6,262 nt of DNA, taken from the NCBI GenBank assembly GCA_049282265.1, contig JBAPTR010000236.1:1-6262 (forward strand). Direction: 5' to 3'. A program made the translations under genes and the position numbers. This DNA comes from CAYUCJ01 sp049282265 (GTDB lineage: Bacteria; Desulfobacterota; DSM-4660; Desulfatiglandales; Desulfatiglandaceae). Positions 4,917 to 6,262 of the stretch are shown here, piece by piece. Numbering within the stretch: the first letter of the stretch is position 1; every line of letters starts with the position of its first letter. The notes under the pieces are model-generated. The model was not told the origin of the DNA and made no database searches. It worked only from the letters and a program-made list of their open reading frames with translations.

Positions 4917-6262
4917 CACTCCACACTCAACTTCAGCATCGTCCTGAACCTGGCGCGGGACAACCCCAAAAGACGCGCGGCTGCGCTCTGATTGCCCGCT
5001 GTCATCCTCAAGGCCTGAGATATCAACGAATGCTGCAAACTCTCAAAATCGATACCGGTAGGCGGCAGCTCAATCAGGACATCTCCGTGTGACATTGAAA
5101 GACCTTCCCGTTGGAGAAAAGACAAGTCATCTGATGTAACAGGAAGCCTGCCCGACTTTGAAATAACAGCGCGCTCCATGGCATTGGCCAGTTCACGAAC
5201 ATTTCCCGGCCACGGGTATTCCATGAGTGTCCTTGCGGCTCCCGATGTCAGGACATCATTAATGCCTTCCCGAACTCTTGCCACTCTCTTGATGAAATAG
5301 CCTGCCAGATGGACAATAGCAGATTTCCTCTCCCTCAGGGGAGGCACGTGGATCGGGAAGACAGCGATCCTGTAATAGAGGTCCTCCCGAAATTTTCCTT
5401 GTGTTACCAGCCCTTCCAGGTCCTGATTGGTTGCACAAATGAGCCTTGTATCTATAGAAATGTTCCTGTTGCCCCCAACCCTCTGGATACTCTTTCCCTG
5501 AATGGACCTCAAGAGCTTGGCCTGCATGTCCAAAGGCAAATCACCCACCTCATCCAGAAACAAGGTTCCGTGATCCGCAAACTCGAATTTCCCTTCCTTT
5601 TTCCGATCAGCTCCGGTAAAAGCGCCTTTTTCGTGGCCGAACAGTTCAGATTCCACCAAAGTCGGTGATATGGCCGCACAATTGACATCCACAAATCGCC
5701 CATCACGCATAGCGCTCATCCGATGAATAAGTCGTGCAACGACCTCTTTCCCGGTCCCTGACTCCCCGGTTATCAGGACGGTACTCATGCTGGGAGCGAC
5801 CTTCAGGGCCATCCCCTCCACTTCTTTCATGGCCCTGGATACAAAGAGGCCTTCCTCTTCCCGACTTTCGTGGGATAAGGCCTTTTTCAGTCGTACGTTT
5901 TCCGACATAATCCGCCCCACCCCGAGGGCCCGTTCAACTGCAAGGAGCACCTGCTTCTCTTCAAAGGGCTTTACCAGATAGTCGGCAGCCCCGAGCCTGA
6001 GGGCTTCCACAGCCGACTCCAGGCTGGCATAGGCGGTAATAAAAACAACCGGGCATCCGATATCCCTCTCTTTGAGGGCCTTAAGCAAGCCCATGCCGTC
6101 CAAACCTCCCATCCTGATATCCGTAATGGCCATATCATAGGCTTCGGTTTCGAGTCTTGAAAGGGCTTCCTTTCCATCAGGGGCCTCCTCAACATCATGA
6201 CCTTTGGCGGAAAGCATAATCTTGAGAATCGCCCTTACCTTTGCTTCATCATCCACGACAAG
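4916..6262 (-). CDS. Sigma-54-dependent NtrC-family response regulator, start outside window
   Basis: 448 residues are visible. The frame is open to the right edge and begins LVVDDEAKV, the first strand of a receiver, so only a few N-terminal residues are missing; the GTG at 6256 is internal. The receiver has the acidic pair in VDDE, phospho-acceptor Asp48 (AITDIRM), the switch Thr in FITAYAS and Lys98 in YLVKPF. The AAA+ domain has Walker A GESGTGKE (166-173), the sigma-54 contact loop GAFTGA (213-218), Walker B TLFLDE (to 238), sensor I around ICATNQ, arginine fingers in FREDLYYR and sensor II WPGNVREL (351-358). A Fis-type helix-turn-helix forms the end (GNQSAAARLLGLSRARFR). All catalytic motifs are intact, so it should be a functional ATP-dependent activator of sigma-54 polymerase, controlled by phosphorylation. 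A partner histidine kinase is expected beyond 6262. It is coupled to the TonB receptor gene; the two nearby sigma-54 promoter matches are plausible targets. Confidence 0.96.
   Translation of the reverse strand, partial: LVVDDEAKVRAILKIMLSAKGHDVEEAPDGKEALSRLETEAYDMAITDIRMGGLDGMGLLKALKERDIGCPVVFITAYASLESAVEALRLGAADYLVKPFEEKQVLLAVERALGVGRIMSENVRLKKALSHESREEEGLFVSRAMKEVEGMALKVAPSMSTVLITGESGTGKEVVARLIHRMSAMRDGRFVDVNCAAISPTLVESELFGHEKGAFTGADRKKEGKFEFADHGTLFLDEVGDLPLDMQAKLLRSIQGKSIQRVGGNRNISIDTRLICATNQDLEGLVTQGKFREDLYYRIAVFPIHVPPLRERKSAIVHLAGYFIKRVARVREGINDVLTSGAARTLMEYPWPGNVRELANAMERAVISKSGRLPVTSDDLSFLQREGLSMSHGDVLIELPPTGIDFESLQHSLISQALRMTAGNQSAAARLLGLSRARFRTMLKLSVE

Noticed and set aside
3018..4991. 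Long plus-strand frames (286 and 333 codons)
   Set aside because: Both lie antisense to the TonB receptor gene, show no signal peptide or domain, and are best explained as frames opened by its codon bias.
6254..6256. GTG as start of the response regulator
   Set aside because: It is the Val codon of the conserved VVDDE strand; the frame continues upstream to the window edge, so the start is outside.

Overview
All supported genes lie on the minus strand, so the window reads biologically from right (6262) to left (1). The genes suggest a Gram-negative, diderm bacterium: a TonB-dependent outer-membrane receptor, a lipoprotein with a lipobox, several Sec signal peptides and an NtrC-type sigma-54 response regulator. 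The style of these proteins resembles Desulfobacterota (former Deltaproteobacteria), but that placement is inference from pattern recognition, not from a marker gene. No mobile element, CRISPR array, rRNA or tRNA is visible.

Layout, in order of transcription. (1) 6262-4916: an NtrC-family response regulator (receiver, AAA+ with GAFTGA, Fis-type HTH), with its true start outside the window. (2) 4916-2874: a complete TonB-dependent receptor of about 680 aa, its start codon overlapping the regulator's stop codon. (3) 2873-2556: a 318-base intergenic region with stem-loops, a perfect 8-bp dyad and a strong -24/-12 (sigma-54) promoter match pointing at the next gene. (4) 2555-1665: a secreted CAP/SCP-domain protein with a C-terminal SdrD/Cna-B-like domain. 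(5) 1664-1306: a second near-consensus sigma-54 promoter, then a leader of about 290 nt with three stem-loops and an orphan perfect Shine-Dalgarno sequence. (6) 1305-781 and 802-350: two overlapping genes, a periplasmic SurA/parvulin-like chaperone lacking a rotamase domain and an NTF2-like outer-membrane lipoprotein. (7) 343-275: three imperfect direct repeats. (8) 258-1: the N-terminus of an exported protein of unknown function that runs off the window.

The main observation is that both promoters matching the sigma-54 consensus (each TGGCATG-N4-TTGCT) sit directly in front of the two secreted-protein transcription units, beside a gene for a sigma-54-dependent activator. The simplest reading is a local regulon: an incomplete two-component system co-expressed with a TonB receptor switches on envelope and extracellular proteins (CAP protein, chaperone, lipoprotein). 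That the neighbouring regulator acts on these promoters is inference. The promoter matches and the gene order are seen directly.
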